Source: Prorocentrum cordatum (Eukaryota; Sar; Dinophyceae; Prorocentrales; Prorocentraceae). Taken from it: DNA of 64,000 nucleotides. Positions within the stretch are counted from its first letter, which is position 1. Each line of letters starts with the position of its first letter. The notes under the pieces were generated by a model. It was not told the origin of the DNA. It did not search any database and was given only the letters and a program-made list of their open reading frames with translations. Of this stretch, positions 21,261-32,870 are shown one piece after another. The position numbers were made by a program, and so were the translations under genes. The stretch lies in contig CAUYUJ010013814.1 in the NCBI GenBank assembly GCA_963575745.1, positions 174,501 through 238,500 on the forward strand, read 5' to 3'.

Positions 21261-22137
21261 CGCTCGTGCAGCAAAATAGCTTCTCTTCCTTGGGCCGTGC
21301 CCATTGCCCGACAGTAAGCTCGAAGCCGGTGCACTTCCGCTAAATCTCGCCGTCGCTACGCATCCAGCAAATCATCGCACATCTCTCGCTCTCGCACTTA
21401 TGTTTGTCGTGTGCGCGAAACCTTCAGCTCTTTGCTTATAATGCTAAGTCGATCCTTGATCTCATCCAGCCGCTCGATGTGTTCGTCAGGTCTCAGGGCT
21501 GCCTCTAAAGCAAGGCGTTCCTGAAGGAGCTGCGTTCTCTGGTCTCGTAGTTTGAAATATGTTTGATCTCGCTTTGGCGCCTACGGGTAAAACCTCCTCC
21601 GGCACTTTCAACATCGCCTTCTGCAAGCACTGCCACTCCCCATCAACGTCCTCCCGCTGGTATTGATCTGCCAACTGTGCCGAGATCTTATGCGCTGTTT
21701 CTTTCACTCGATCAATAAACTCCTTTTCTCTTGAAACCGTTTTTCCAGCATGCCATCGATGCATTGCGGTCTATATTGCGGCCTGGTTGTCTCTGTGGAT
21801 CGCCAAGCGCTCGATCTTGAACCCAAAGACTTACGGGTATGTGATCGTGAAAGAGCTCGCTGTCTCGAGGTTGTCCTTCACGAGCGAGACGGGAATCGAT
21901 ATAACATCTCTCAATCAGGTGCATGGCCCCAGTCGGAATCATCCAGTGATATATCTTGCTCTGCCCTTAATATCCGATGTACGTGTGCCCCGTGTCGTAG
22001 AACGATGTGCAAATACTTAAGTGCTGCCTCTCGCAGAAGCCTCGTACTCGGCGTGCCGTGTCGTGCTCTAGTCCAGGGCCTTCTATACCGACATCTGGTG
22101 TGGCTTGTAGGTACTGGGTGCCGTTCTCTGTCTTCTA

Positions 22138-22690
22138 GACCCCAAACTGGTCATTAACGTCGCCTAAAATCATCGGCGTGGTCCTAATCCCCAGACGCCT
22201 CACGGTGCTCTCAAGGTACCTCACGATGGCCTCCGAAGTGTTCCTCTGGAGTTGTGTTCCCCAAGACCTCGGCAGGAAATATATTCCTGCGACGAAAGAG
22301 TCCCGGCCCCCTTGTCGAACCCGTAGAGTTCCTACTCTCCCGAGCAGCTGGCTGCTAGCGGGGGGCTCGTATATCTTAGTAGTGTGCTTAGCCTGCAATC
22401 TTCTCCGGAGAAAGAATGATATCACGCAGCTCCTGTTTGCACGGGTCCCCTTCCTCCAACCGAACCGTATCTCTGTGTGGCGTTCATGTCTGTACTGTGT
22501 GGGCCATTGATCTACTCTGCGTACTTGTGTCCCCACTGCAACAATTATGTCGTAGTGCTTAAACGCCTTACTCAGGATGGTGGCCCTGTCTCCTTTGAAA
22601 CTCTGAACATTATACCCGACAGCTTTCAACATAGAGAAACGAGATGCCGCCATGGCACGGCGTGGCCCCTGGCCGCGGTGAGGGAGGCAG
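22138..22690 (-). pseudogene. LINE 1 endonuclease (exonuclease-endonuclease-phosphatase fold)
   Basis: Reads AVGYNVQSFKGDRATILSKA, then DIIVAVGTQVR, later LGIRTTPMILGDVNDQFGV. N-V-x-S near the start, a Q-containing second motif and the GDxN motif are the hallmarks of the LINE endonuclease that nicks target DNA for target-primed reverse transcription. The expected Glu of the second motif appears as Q/V sequence, so activity is doubtful. Confidence 0.72.
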
Positions 22691-22911
22691 CGGGCGCGGG
22701 CGGTGCGAAAATCCCCTGCGTAGGCGTCCGTGGGGTAGCCCGCCTGGGCCGACGCTGAGCGCACACCAGCGAAAGGAGGAGCAGGAAGAGGAGAACGAGG
22801 ACGAGGTCGAGGAGGAGGAGGGGCAACCGAAAGCCGATTACGAGCGCCGCGCTCCGATGTTGCGCTGAGTTTCTGCTGGACCTCCACCCCCCCACAGTCA
22901 AAGCGCATCAT

Positions 22912-23565
22912 AAGGTATATTTTTTAACTTAGGCAGCTTAGAGGACCGTTTCACGATGTTGGTTTCGCCAGTGAACCGAAAAAATTCGACACTCAGCACT
23001 ACTCGCAATCGCCTCGCTGTCACGCCCCAGAGCGTGATCCCAGATACGGGTAAAAAAGCCCGCCCCCCGACGGACTGAGAACGGGGTTTCCGCGGTCACC
23101 CCCTCAATCAGGGCGCCGCCTGAAACCGAAACTCGCAAGAGAGCTCTGGCGCATCATAAGGACGCAGGATAAGGATGCAAGGGCCTTGGAAGGTCATGTC
23201 GACACTTTGCGGCAGGGCGCGGCCTGCGAAATCGGCCAAGGATGGGCCCAAGAAGAGGGATGTAACCTTGGAAATTGTTAATCCTTAGCATGCGGGTTGA
23301 CTGTATCCTGTCATGCCGCCCTCTTTCCTTTGGTGCTCCGAGAGGCACAGGTCACAGCGGACCTTGGCTTGGCAGCGGAGCGCGCACGAAGGCTCGGCAG
23401 CGGCGGGCCCTGGTCCCAGCGCCCTCTCGCAAGAGTGAATGCGATGAGCGATGCGACGATTGGCCGCACCGTCTCAGACGATAAAGGATAACCATATTGC
23501 AGGGTTTGGGGAAAACAACAGCACAAAGATGGCGACGAAGAAAAGATGCGATGGCGGGCAGGTAG
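22912..23565. other. No recognisable feature
   Basis: Unique-looking sequence between LINE 1 and the GAT tract. No conserved frame, repeat or RNA gene recognised. Confidence 0.6.
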
Positions 23566-23678
23566 GCTGAAAATGATGATGATGATGATGATGATGATGA
23601 TGTTGTTGTTGTTGTTGATGATGGCGATGATGATAAGAATGATGATGATGGTGATTGTAGTTATGATGATCGTGATGA
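23566..23678. repeat. (GAT)n microsatellite, left flank of TIR element A
   Basis: GATGATG repeats with a TTGTTG interruption, ending at the left terminal inverted repeat. Similar GAT/GAC repeats resume at 24747 on the other side, so element A appears to sit inside one microsatellite. Confidence 0.9.
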
Positions 23679-24744
23679 GAGCGAGCGTGATCCACCGCCG
23701 TTTTACTGTGGAAATGTCCCCCCCTCTTCCTCCGGAACCCGGGGGTCCCCCCCCTCAAAAATCCCCCCCTCCCCCTGCTGGAACCCCCTCCCCTACCCAC
23801 CCCCCTCCGGAAAACTGGGTGGGATCACTACCGGTTCGAACCCCCCACCTCTCCAAAAAAACGAGCGGGGGCAGTACCAGTTCGAACCCCCCCCTCCCCA
23901 AACAGTCCCCACTGTCCCCGCCAGTGCCCCCACCACTGTCGCACTGTCCCCACTGTCCCCACCACTGTCCCCACCACGGTCCCACACTCCCCACTCTCCC
24001 CACGGTCCCAACCACTGTCGCACTGTCCTCACTGTCCTCAGTGTCCCACTGTCCCCGCCGCTGTCCCACTGAGCTGTCCCACTGTTCCCACCACTGTCCC
24101 CACTGTCCCCGCCACTGCACTGCCCCCACTGTCCCCGCCACGAGTGTCCCACCACGGTCACACTCTCTCCATTTTCCCCCTGGCCCCCATCACTGTCCCA
24201 GTGTCCCCACTGTACCCACCACTGTCCCACTGTCCCCACTGTCCCCGCCGCTGCCCCACTTTGCTGTTCCACTTTCCCCACCACTGTCCCCCTGTCCCCA
24301 ATGTCCCCATCACTCTCCCCATTGTACTAGTGTCCCACCACCGTCCTCGCCACCGCGTTCACCACTGTCCCCACCACTGCCGTCCCCACCACTACCCCGC
24401 TGTCCCGTCACCACTGTCCCCACCACCACCGTCCCCACCACTGTCCGCACCACTGTCCGCACCACTGTCGCAATGTCCCCACACCGCTGTCCCTACCACC
24501 ACCGTTCCCACTACTGTCCCAATATCCCCACCACTGTCCAACTGTCCCTAGGAGCGGGAATCGTTTGCCGGCGGCGAAAGGGGGGGGTTCGAAGGACGGG
24601 GTTCAACCTGATGGACTAGGGGGGGGGAGGGGTTCGAACCAGTAGTGACCCCCCCCGGTTTTCGAGCGGGGGGGGGGATGGACGGGTTGGGACTCCCCAG
24701 TGACCCCCCGGTATTCCGCTAGCAGCGGTAGAACACGCTTTTTC
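23679..24744. mobile_element. TIR element A (non-autonomous, 1,066 bp)
   Basis: The left end starts GAGCGAGCGTGATCCACC and the right end, read inversely, starts GAAAAAGCGTGTTCTACC; about 24 bp of imperfect terminal inverted repeat. Inside are C-rich subterminal blocks with GGTTCGAAC motifs (23.75-23.9 and 24.6-24.71 kb) around a CCCCACTGT-type minisatellite. No coding capacity. The flanks (CGTGATGA / GGATGACT) lie in GAT repeats and give no convincing target duplication. It is homologous to element B, whose target duplication is perfect. Confidence 0.85.
23900..24550. repeat. CCCCAC(CA)CTGT minisatellite of element A
   Basis: Variable 9-12 bp units (CCCCACTGT, CCCCACCACTGT, CCCGCCACTGT) repeat about 60 times. 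Long Ser/Pro/Thr frames across it are artefacts. Confidence 0.95.
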
Positions 24745-24746
24745 GG

Positions 24747-25025
24747 ATGACTAGGATGATGATGACAATGATGATGATGATGACGGCGAAAATGATGATG
24801 ATGCTGCTGATGGTAACGATGACGATAGTGCAGATGGTGACGCTGATGATGATGACGATGATGATGATGCTGCTGATGATGAGGACGACGACAATGATGA
24901 TGACGACGACGACAACGACGACGATGACGACAATGATAATAATGAGGAGGAGGAGGAGGAAGAGGAGGATCGTCGTGGTGGTAGCGGTGACGACGACTGC
25001 GAAAATAATGGTGATGATGATGAAT
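24747..25025. repeat. (GAT)n/(GAC)n microsatellite, right flank of element A
   Basis: GATGATGAC and GACGAC triplets. 25026-25503 holds a poly-C run (25178-25195) and CCTCTTGGGG-type repeats (25380-25500) with no gene. Confidence 0.9.
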
Positions 25026-25379
25026 ACGGAAGGCAAAGGGGAAGGAGCCATCAAACTGGTAACGCCATGCCGTTGTGGAACGCTGTGGAAAATGGCCAAT
25101 CCGATAATTTCAACGACGCCCACGCCCACGCCCACGAGCGGGTCTGGAACCCAATGTATCAATCATCGCGCAGAGCGACGCCCCCCCCCCCCCCCCGAAA
25201 AAGGCATTTCCCAACCGTCATCCAACATTGCCCCATGACGATGTAGCCATGTTCGAACCGAACCGATCGAATGGAGCCTCACCTGAGGGGCAAGAATCGC
25301 CCTCGCAGGCCCCGAAGATGCCGTGATGTCTTCAGCGCGGGCCCCCCCAGACCCCGATCGACCCCTTCCCCGAGGCTGG

Positions 25380-25500
25380 GAGCCTTTGGAGGTCTCTGAG
25401 GGGCATCATGGGGGTCTCCCTGGGCTTCTTAAGGGCTCCCAGGACCTCTTGGGGACCTGCTGGGGACCTATTGAAGACCTCTTGGGGGGTCTCTTGGCGC
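25380..25500. repeat. CCTCTTGGGG dispersed repeat
   Basis: GGTCTCTGAGGGG/ACCTCTTGGGG units. The same short motif family recurs at 43.98-44.15 kb, and in opposite orientation at 54.1-54.8 kb (CCCCAAGAGG). Confidence 0.7.
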
Positions 25501-25503
25501 GCA

Positions 25504-25657
25504 TGTAAGTCATCGACCAAAGAGTCGAACCTACACGATATCCCGTGGGCAGAGGTAAGAAAGGAAGAGGGTGGCTAGTCAATTTCCAGGGCGCTGCGAG
25601 GAAGGCAGCGCGGTATATTATACCAATACCTGAGCCGATGCGTTAGCGGACTTTACA
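25504..25657 (-). repeat. LTR-like end (putative 3' LTR of giant copia element)
   Basis: About 150 bp with high similarity, in the same orientation, to 50714-50898. Both contain the hairpin GCGCTGCGAGGAAGGCAGCGC region and the block CCTACAC.ATATCCCGT. Read on the minus strand it starts TGTAAAGTCCGC and ends near TACA, the TG...CA form of LTRs. No short target duplication or polypurine tract was found. It could instead be a SINE-like repeat. Confidence 0.55.
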
Positions 25658-26219
25658 CGCGCGCGCACCGCGCCCCGAATCCCGCCCGTTCCACGCTGGC
25701 CTCGGGCCCACGAGAGGCGAAGGCGGGGCTCGGGAACAGAGGTGCGAGGTCCACTCAAAACGCCGCCATATCAACCGCACCTCCAGAAGAAGTCGCATCT
25801 GTAAGGAAAGAGAACAAGGGGACCAACCCGGCCACGCTCGGCACTTAGGGGAGTCCACCCGCCTTTATCGGGCCCGGGGCGCGCCCCCACCAAACGCCCA
25901 AGCACTCCGGGGCGACTCCCCGTCACCACGGGTGACGAGGCTGGGGGGGCAAGAAAGAAAAAAAAGAGGAAAAAAAACAATGTTCCACCGGGGCGCGGAA
26001 ATGCGCGCGCAAGGCAACTGCAATGCGAACGATGTGAAAGGATCAGAATTGTGACGACAACTCGATCAAGCTGAAAGATGTCCCATTCACGGGGCACTCC
26101 AAGCCAAAAACCATTCTCGGGGCTCTCCGGGCCCGAAGTCGCTTGATTAAAAAATCGAAAGTACGATGACAACTGATCAACTAGATAGCGTATAACGCAT
26201 GACGCGAGGCACCCCGGGC

Positions 26220-26700
26220 CTCAAAAATATACGAGTACCATCATATACAGCACATCCATGATGCCGACATCAACGTGAGAGTCATGGGAATGATGCTTTA
26301 CATGGGTCGTACTCAGACGCCTTCCCATGAAAGTGAGATATGCTGTGTCAATTTCGGCAATATCGTTGGCGGGCGACCTGCCTGGGTGCTTTTATGCCCA
26401 GAGTGCCAAACGAAAGTAAACGATGTACTATCGACGCACACGCAAACTATAATCTACTGATATGGAAAATTGAATTAATCTCGAAAGAGATACAACATCA
26501 ATATCAGTATAAACGACTCTATAATAATGCAATCACGGTTGTCAAATTAATGAAACCTTTCGAAGTTGTAGTAGGTGATATCCCAGGCGCGATTACCACG
26601 ACCATCAAACCAGCCTATCGTACGGGTGCTATTCTGGTAGATCAGGATGTACTCACAATCGTTCTCGTCGACGTAGATCCAGTTGTTCAAATGGGGCGAT
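26220..26700 (-). pseudogene. Coding fragments downstream of copia pol
   Basis: An AT-richer island that reads on the minus strand LNNWIYVDENDCEYILIYQN and then TIGWFDGRGNRAWDITYYNF (26.70-26.55 kb), then further left SPANDIAEIDTAYLTFMGRR (26.40-26.25 kb). Both are non-repetitive and protein-like but in different frames. No family recognised. Probably the 3' end of the extra coding region of the giant element. Confidence 0.35.
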
Positions 26701-28000
26701 CAGTAGCGGGAAGTGTCGCGCGGGTAATGCTCATTGTGCTCGCGCCACCACGCGCGCGTGCGGCGCTGGCGCGCGGCGCTGCGGCTGCGCTCTGGATGCG
26801 TCTGCGCAGCAGCGCTGGGCGTGGTCTGCTCCCGCGGCCTCTGCCTCGGTGGTGCTGTTGGCCTCCTTGTGCCCGATGCAACTGGGGCAGCCCGGGCAGC
26901 GGCGCCGCCTCCAGTCCGGCCAGCGCCGCGGGGAGGGCCGCCGGAGGACGCCGCGCCCATGGAATGCACATCGCGGCGCGGGGGCGCAGGTGCAGGAGGT
27001 GGAGTGGAGGTCGGGTCAGCGACAGAGGCAAGAACCTCTGCTCCCCTTGCACTTCCGGGCATCCCCTCTCGGGGCCTCCGCGCGGAGCTCTGCGAGCGCA
27101 ATGCGGCCCATGAGGCCCGTTCACTTCCCGGAGGGGGTGGGGGTGGCCAGGGGCGCGCGGTCGCAACGTTTCGCGTGGCTAATGCGCCGGGGGCTTTAGT
27201 CTGACGGCCAGCGTATCCTTTTTCCACGCTAGTGGCGTGGACGCCCATGGCGCGCTGCATGTCCTCGAGCGCGAATGTCTTCAGACCCTCGTTCTGTCTG
27301 AGTGTGGTCGTCTCTTCATGGAAGACAAGGCATTCTTGGGAGCGAAGTACAACGTCGGCGCATGGGCGATACAGAGTGCTGTCGCCATCCGGGGCATTCT
27401 CGAGGCCAGCAACTCTCGAGCGCGAAAGATACCCGCGCCCTTGCCCAGGCGGGGTGGCAAGGGGCGGGGGGGGGCGACGCGCCGCGGCCGACGGCGGTTG
27501 CGCGCGTGCAGATGCGACGGCCCATGGAACATTACAGGACGATGTCTTCTCCGGGCATCCGCTGGCGCCGATGGCGCGCGCGTTGAAGTCGGCAGGGTGG
27601 CCGACCGCGCATTGGCCGCTTTCGGGCTAGAATAGCTCGTTCGGAGGTGCGCCCGCGAAGGCGCGCAATCAAGCGTTCGGGGCTCGACGTGCAAAATGCG
27701 GCCTGGGTGTCCCGGGCGAGCGCCGCTACAATCCCGCGCTCGCCCCAAACGCCAAGGGCCCCGAACGCCAGGCGCGGGCCCCAGGGGCTGCCCCCTGGAA
27801 AACCCGCCCCAGCGAGGTCCGGGCACGTGTCGGGGGGCAGAGTCGCCGAAGCGCGTTGATGGTGACCGCAGACACATGCCCGTGCCTAGTCGAGGTGGCG
27901 CGTGGTCGAAATCGCAATCGGGCGCGCGCGCGGCCCCCGAGAGCGCCCCCGAACGCGGCCGCAGCGGCCCCCGGGAGAGCGCGAGATTGCAACGACACTC
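26701..28000. other. GC-rich stretch without clear gene
   Basis: Mostly GC-rich sequence with overlapping frames on both strands. A plus-strand frame at 27237-27635 begins GVDAHGALHVLERECLQTL and looks mildly protein-like, but it has no motif and overlaps an equally long minus-strand frame. Not called as a gene. Confidence 0.4.
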
Positions 28001-28297
28001 CTGCGGGCAGGCCAAAACGCAACGGAACGGTGGTGCCTGTCCCCAAATGGGACAGGCACCACCACTCCAATGCTGTTCTAAACCCCGCGGACACCCCCGA
28101 TGCCCCCAGGCGTCCCTGACGCAAACCAGGGCATGTCTCTGCCATCAAACAACCAGCCGTTCAGCGCGTCGCTGTGTCCTGACGCGCGGATGCTGAAACT
28201 GCGCGCGCGCGGCAGGCTGATCGGGCGCAGCGGCAAGCGACCAATCCAGCGGACGACCTTCTTCACCCAGGCCGACCCCGGGCAAGGCAGGGCACGT

Positions 28298-29194
28298 TTA
28301 GGACCAATGAGCAACTGCGCCCGACAGCCGACATACCCCGGCAGAAGGTGAGCCATTGGCAGTCCATTTAGGCTGCCGCCTGTCGGCTTTCATGGCGAGC
28401 CTGCGGAGGAAGTTCTGTTCCTCCACAGTGTTAGAACGTGTGCCCATGAATCGGATGCGGACGTCGTCGCGCATGATCTGGGTCACGACCTCATGATTCA
28501 GGTTGGCCCGTGTCCACGCGGCATCGCCAGCGATGATTTCAATCAGAGCTCCCCCGACGTCGCCGTAGGCTCAAGGCGCCTCGCACATCGCGCATGCGCG
28601 GCCGTCGCAATTGTCGGGGAGATCGCGGAAGCAACGGTTGCAGTGCCGCTTCATCGTCTGAATGTCACGGGCGCCTTCCTGGGCGAGGGTCTCTACGCGG
28701 CTGCGGGCGTTTCCGCCGGCGCCTGGAGATCGACCGAGGTCGCGGAGAGCCCGATCGGGGATCGCACGAGCGCTATCGGTGGCGAGATCGGTGGCCGGAG
28801 ATTCCATTCCCTTTCCAGTCATCTGATCGGAGAGGTCACCTGCCGAAATGTCCTCGCGAGACTGGCGTGCTGAGGCCGTGCCAGCGTGCTCGGCGATGAT
28901 CTGCTTGGCCGTTGCGATGAGCACGGCTTCCTTGTCACCATTTTCCTCGCCTTCCAGGCATTCGTCAGAATCGGTCCGAAGGACCTCGACTATCTGTTTC
29001 TGGGCGGGGGCAGCAGCAGAAGCGGCGCTGCCTGGGCCAGGGCCAAGGCCTGGAATATTAAACGGGCGAGGAGTGGCGTCAACCGCTGAAATGCGAGGTT
29101 CGGGTCGGGGTGAGTCGTTGGTGCCCGCGTCCATCGGGTCACCCATGGGGATGTCTGACTGTAAGTATCCCTGGAATTTCACATCGTCCGTCAC
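28298..29194 (-). pseudogene. Extra coding region: acidic protein ending in a Cys4 finger, then a further helical piece
   Basis: From a Met at 29194 the frame runs 207 codons (MTDDVKFQGYLQSDIPMGDP...) and ends HCNRCFRDLPDNCDGRACAM-CEAP. This is a compact C-x2-C...C-x2-C finger. After the stop at 28571 a second frame continues (DDVRIRFMGTRSNTVEEQNF, LRRLAMKADRR) to 28298. The sequence is non-repetitive and helical in between. The motif GCGCCGGCGGAAACGCCCGC lies inside at about 28709. No family recognised. Confidence 0.45.
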
Positions 29195-29299
29195 AAGGTC
29201 TCACCATAGCACGCGCAAGGTAATAAGGGCAGGGTGATTCTATGAATGTCGACCTGCGACGTCTCTGCCAAGCGCTCTGTGGCATTGTTCAACATAATC

Positions 29300-30060
29300 G
29301 CCCATATACTGGGAATTCAATACACTAAAACGACCTCGCCATCGCCCATGTAGCCCAGGCTCCAAATCAATGCACGGATGAAAAAGTTATGGCCGCAAAG
29401 ACTGGGCAACTGTAGATCCCATGGGCTACGATGGTCGAACCTCATGTTGAAGTAGTTCATGTCAGTAATGAACCGAAATGTAATGTCGATATGGCTTCCA
29501 CACGCAGAAATGTTACCCACCCACTCCACGGCAATGATCTGCTTGACTTCGCACGCCAACGCGTTCAGCAATGGTTCGGATGACCACATGCTAGCGCCAT
29601 ATTTCTTGGCGCTCTCGAAGAAGCTCCCCTAAGAGAGCTTCAAGTATCGCGTCAGGGGAACCGATGATCGGGGGGAGAGTCATTGTCCTCTTCTCGTCCG
29701 CTTTGTCGGCCTGATCGTGATCGTGGTCCACGTTCGCAAGGATGTCGTGAAATTCACATGTTTCCGCCGGCGCATCATCGAATGCGTCGCCGTCGGGCGC
29801 CCCGAGATGATCGCCCATGTTCCAGCAGTCGACATGGATAAGCATCACCTCGGGGAGATCGGCGCGAAGAGGAACTGCGAATCTGAATACAGACTGCTCA
29901 TTCACATGATCATGATACCAGATGTTGATCCCAAAAAGGCCGTGGCCACGAAATGGGATCAGAACGGCGACGCACGGTCCGGCGTGCTCAATGTCTATGA
30001 TAGGTCCACAGGTCTTGCCTTTATTCAAGATAATGGTCGTTTGCTTGGTGGCAGGATCTG
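29300..30060 (-). pseudogene. Extra coding region: unrecognised protein segments
   Basis: Minus-strand frames 30028-29591 (GPIIDIEHAGPCVAVLIPFR, then INIWYHDHVNEQSVFRFAVP, an Asp/His-rich stretch, and DAILEALLGELLRERQEIWR) and 29589-29317 (LLNALACEVKQIIAVEWVGN, then HNFFIRALIWSLGYMGDGEV). They follow one another closely and are joined only by a frame change. Compositionally genuine protein; function unknown. A copy of the dispersed motif is at 29760. Confidence 0.4.
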
Positions 30061-30089
30061 GAAGAGTGACGGCTGTGCACCGAGACGTG

Positions 30090-31022
30090 TCAAACGGACG
30101 CCCGTGCAGGAAGTCGCCCTCCTGAATCCTGCCGCATCTGCGGGCTTGCTGTCAGCGATCTCTGGACAGGTCCGCGACAACAGCTGGAAGTATTCCCCTT
30201 TTGCAGTCCTGCGCGGTTTTCCACCGCGCAGTGCTGCTGGCTGGGGCTCTCCGCGATCTCCTGCTGCATCTGGGTCGGTGGGTTCGCATCCCGTTGGGGC
30301 GCGGGTGTCTCCGCCGGCGCCTGATTATCTGCAGGGGCAGCGGAAACGGCCAAATACGTTTCCAGACGGAAAACGTCCTGTGCGTCAGCTGCGGCATCTT
30401 CAGGAGTGGCTGCCTGCGCGGGCTGATCAACGTTGCGCGGCGTCGCAGACGACGAGCTCTTCGCAATCGGAGGAGCGACTGCAAGGGCCACGGATCCGCG
30501 GGGCTTGGGGGGCACGGCAGTCTGCGCGCGGTGTGTCCGCGGCGTCGCTATGCGTTTCGCCGCGGGCGTTACCGCCGACGCAATTTCGCAAACTTCGCAC
30601 TGACTCCGTGGCTCAGGGAGTTTCTCCAGCGGAGGGCACGTCCATGATTTACTGCGCTCAGGGTAAAGGACCCCTGCGCCAACTGCGCGGATCGCAAGGC
30701 GCGGAATAATCCGAGGGGACACGATTGCGCCTTGCTCCCCAAGCCAGAACTCACAGCCAGCTGCAGTAGCGGCTTTCATATCGATGACGATGTTAACCTG
30801 CTTCTTCTTGTGGCCGAATTTGTAGCCTCGAACGTTGGTGCGTGGGTTGTGCGCATCGTTGAGCGCGAAGGATCTACGGCTGAAGAAAGCTTCCTTGCGG
30901 GCCAGACGCGCGGCGCCGCACCCTGGAACGATGCCGCAGTCAAGGATGCCAGTCCTTGCGTCGTTGGTGGTGGCGCGATGCAAGTACTTGACGCCTGTCC
31001 AAGATAAGCGCTTCCATCCCAC
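30090..31022 (-). pseudogene. RNA 2'-phosphotransferase-like (KptA/Tpt1) domain protein
   Basis: The minus-strand frame begins with LSWTGVKYLHRATTNDARTG, then ILDCGIVPG, an Arg/Asn-rich stretch ending RTNVRGYKFG, VNIVIDMKAATAAGCEFWLG and GAIVSPRIIP. The pattern H-x-T...I...GI.PG...R...V.IDM..A...G..F....G.I....IP resembles the KptA/Tpt1 fold, which removes 2'-phosphate from RNA using NAD. The C-terminal half is Pro/Ala/Gln-rich. Upstream frames (31.4-31.05 kb; DANYYIIAVLRLMQVHIDDD, LFGALISTIFSRPSHGNALW) lead in with a frame change. The assignment rests on motif spacing only. Confidence 0.45.
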
Positions 31023-31855
31023 GTCCGAAGGCTTGCCGGTCTCATGCGCGCAGCTTTGTCCACCAACTGCGCGAATGGCCAGAGCGCGTTCCCATGGGAA
31101 GGCCGACTGAAGATCGTCGAAATCAGCGCGCCGAACAAGACCTGCGAACGAGCCTCGTCGTCATCGATGTGCACTTGCATGAGGCGAAGGACAGCGATGA
31201 TGTAGTAATTAGCGTCGATTTGCCGAGGCTGTCCATGCATTGGGCCTGCTGCACATGGGTGCTCACGGCCTGTTGGGTCGGCCCGCGTCCGTTCTGTTGG
31301 AAGGCCGTTTTCATCGGCCGGTCGAACGACACGGCGCGTTGTAGACAGCCCAACCTTCAGCATCGACTGACCGCGGACAGATGTTGACGCGACAGTCAAG
31401 CAACCGCTCGAAGCCATTACTTTCCTGGTTGTCGCTACGCAATATAACAGAGATCGGCTTGCTGAAATGCTTCAGCGCACCCAAGTTGCGATCTGGATAT
31501 CTGAGAGAGCGTGATCCACCGCCGCTTTACTGTGGAAAATTGCCAACCTTTTCCTCCGGAACCCGGGGGTCGCCCCCCCCCCCCCCCCCCCCCGAGGGGG
31601 AGAAAATTCACCCTATTTGACTTGTGTTTTCCGTGGTTGCAAAAAGTTTTTTGGACCCAGTGAATCTACACATGCACCATCGTACGAGCTGCGGAGATAT
31701 GTACGCGCACGCATGCATGCATAACCAAATATGCATATCAACATAGCGACTGGATCTCCGTAGTATTATCCACGCGCGGACAAACAAACGCAATCGCGAG
31801 TTCCCGCATCAGAAATTTGCTGGTTCTCTCGCATGCGCCAATGGCCTCAGCGACC

Positions 31856-32870
31856 CCTACCTGTGCAACGCAGATGATGCTCGTGGAAGCTCGTGGATTG
31901 AATACTCCCATGGACCCCATGAGCGATTCCTACCTGTGAGCGCAGAGAATGCTCGTGGATGCCCGTGGATGGAGTGTTGTCCCGTGGGCCCATGAGCGAA
32001 TCCCACCTGTGCAGCGCACGAGATGCTCGTGGATGCTCCACGACGGGGCGCTTCTTCACTTGCCCATGAGCGATTCCTACTCGTGCAGCGCACAGGATGC
32101 TCGTGGATGGGTTGTTATCCCATGAGCTCACGAGCTATTCCTAGCTGTGCAACGCACAGGATAATCGCGGAGGCTCGTGGATGGGGTGCTCTGCCTTGGG
32201 CCCATGAGCGGTTCCTACCTGTGCAGCGCAGATGATGCGAGTGGATGCTGGTGGATTGGGGGCTCTCTCATGGACACATCAGCGACCCCTACCTGTGCAG
32301 CGCACGAGATGCTCGTGGATGCTCGCGGATGGGGTGCTCCTCCATTGGTCCATGGTCGACTCCCCCTTGTACAGCGCAGATGATGCTCGTGGATGCTGGC
32401 GGATGGAATGCTCTCCCATGGGCCCATAAACAAACTTTACATGTGCAGCGCACGAAATCATATTCGGTGCTCGTGGATGGGGTGATCTGCAATTCACCCA
32501 CGGCCAATTCTTACCTGTGCAGCGCACGGAATCATAGTGGATGCTCGTGGATGGGGTGCTCCGCCATGGACCCACAAGTGATTCCTACATGTGCAGCGCA
32601 CAGGATGCTCGTGGAGGCTCTCGGATGAAGTGCCCTCCCATAAGCCCATCAGCGATTCCCACCAGTGCAACGCAAATAATGCTCGTGGATGCCAGTAGAT
32701 GGGGCGCTGCCCCATAGGCCTATGAACAAATTCCACCTGTGCAGCGCGCGAAATGCACGCGAATGCTCGTGCACGGGGTGCTTCCCCATGGGGACACGAG
32801 CGACTCCGACCTGTGAAGCGCGCAGGGTGATCGCGGATGCTCGTGGCCGGGGTGCCATCGCAAGGGCCAA
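31856..32870. repeat. 74-bp satellite, about 14 copies
   Basis: The anchor TGTGCAGCGCA (with variants) recurs about every 74 bp from 31861 to 32811, alternating with GCTCGTGGATG. Open frames across it are artefacts. Confidence 0.93.

Larger units (their letters stand above)
18081..22911 (-). mobile_element. LINE retrotransposon 1 (endonuclease-RT-zinc finger), degraded
   Basis: Minus-strand order: AP-type endonuclease (22.7-22.1 kb), linker (21.8-21.4 kb), reverse transcriptase (21.26-20.1 kb), thumb/connector (20.1-19.7 kb), Cys/His finger region (19.2-18.9 kb), helical/Lys-rich tail (18.75-18.2 kb). The frame changes many times and there are stops, so it is inactive. Endonuclease plus RT without LTRs is the LINE plan. 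Poly-C runs at 19790-19806 and 20138-20152 coincide with two of the frame changes. Confidence 0.8.

Noticed and set aside
23930-24545. CRISPR-like array
   Set aside because: Units are 9-12 bp, irregular and without spacers; it is a minisatellite within a TIR element.
23671-24752. 8-bp target duplication for element A
   Set aside because: Flanks CGTGATGA and GGATGACT share only GATGA and lie in GAT repeats, so no duplication can be claimed.
27237-27635. Plus-strand frame beginning MDAHGALHVLERECLQTL
   Set aside because: No motif, no splice context, overlaps an equally long minus-strand frame in GC-rich DNA.
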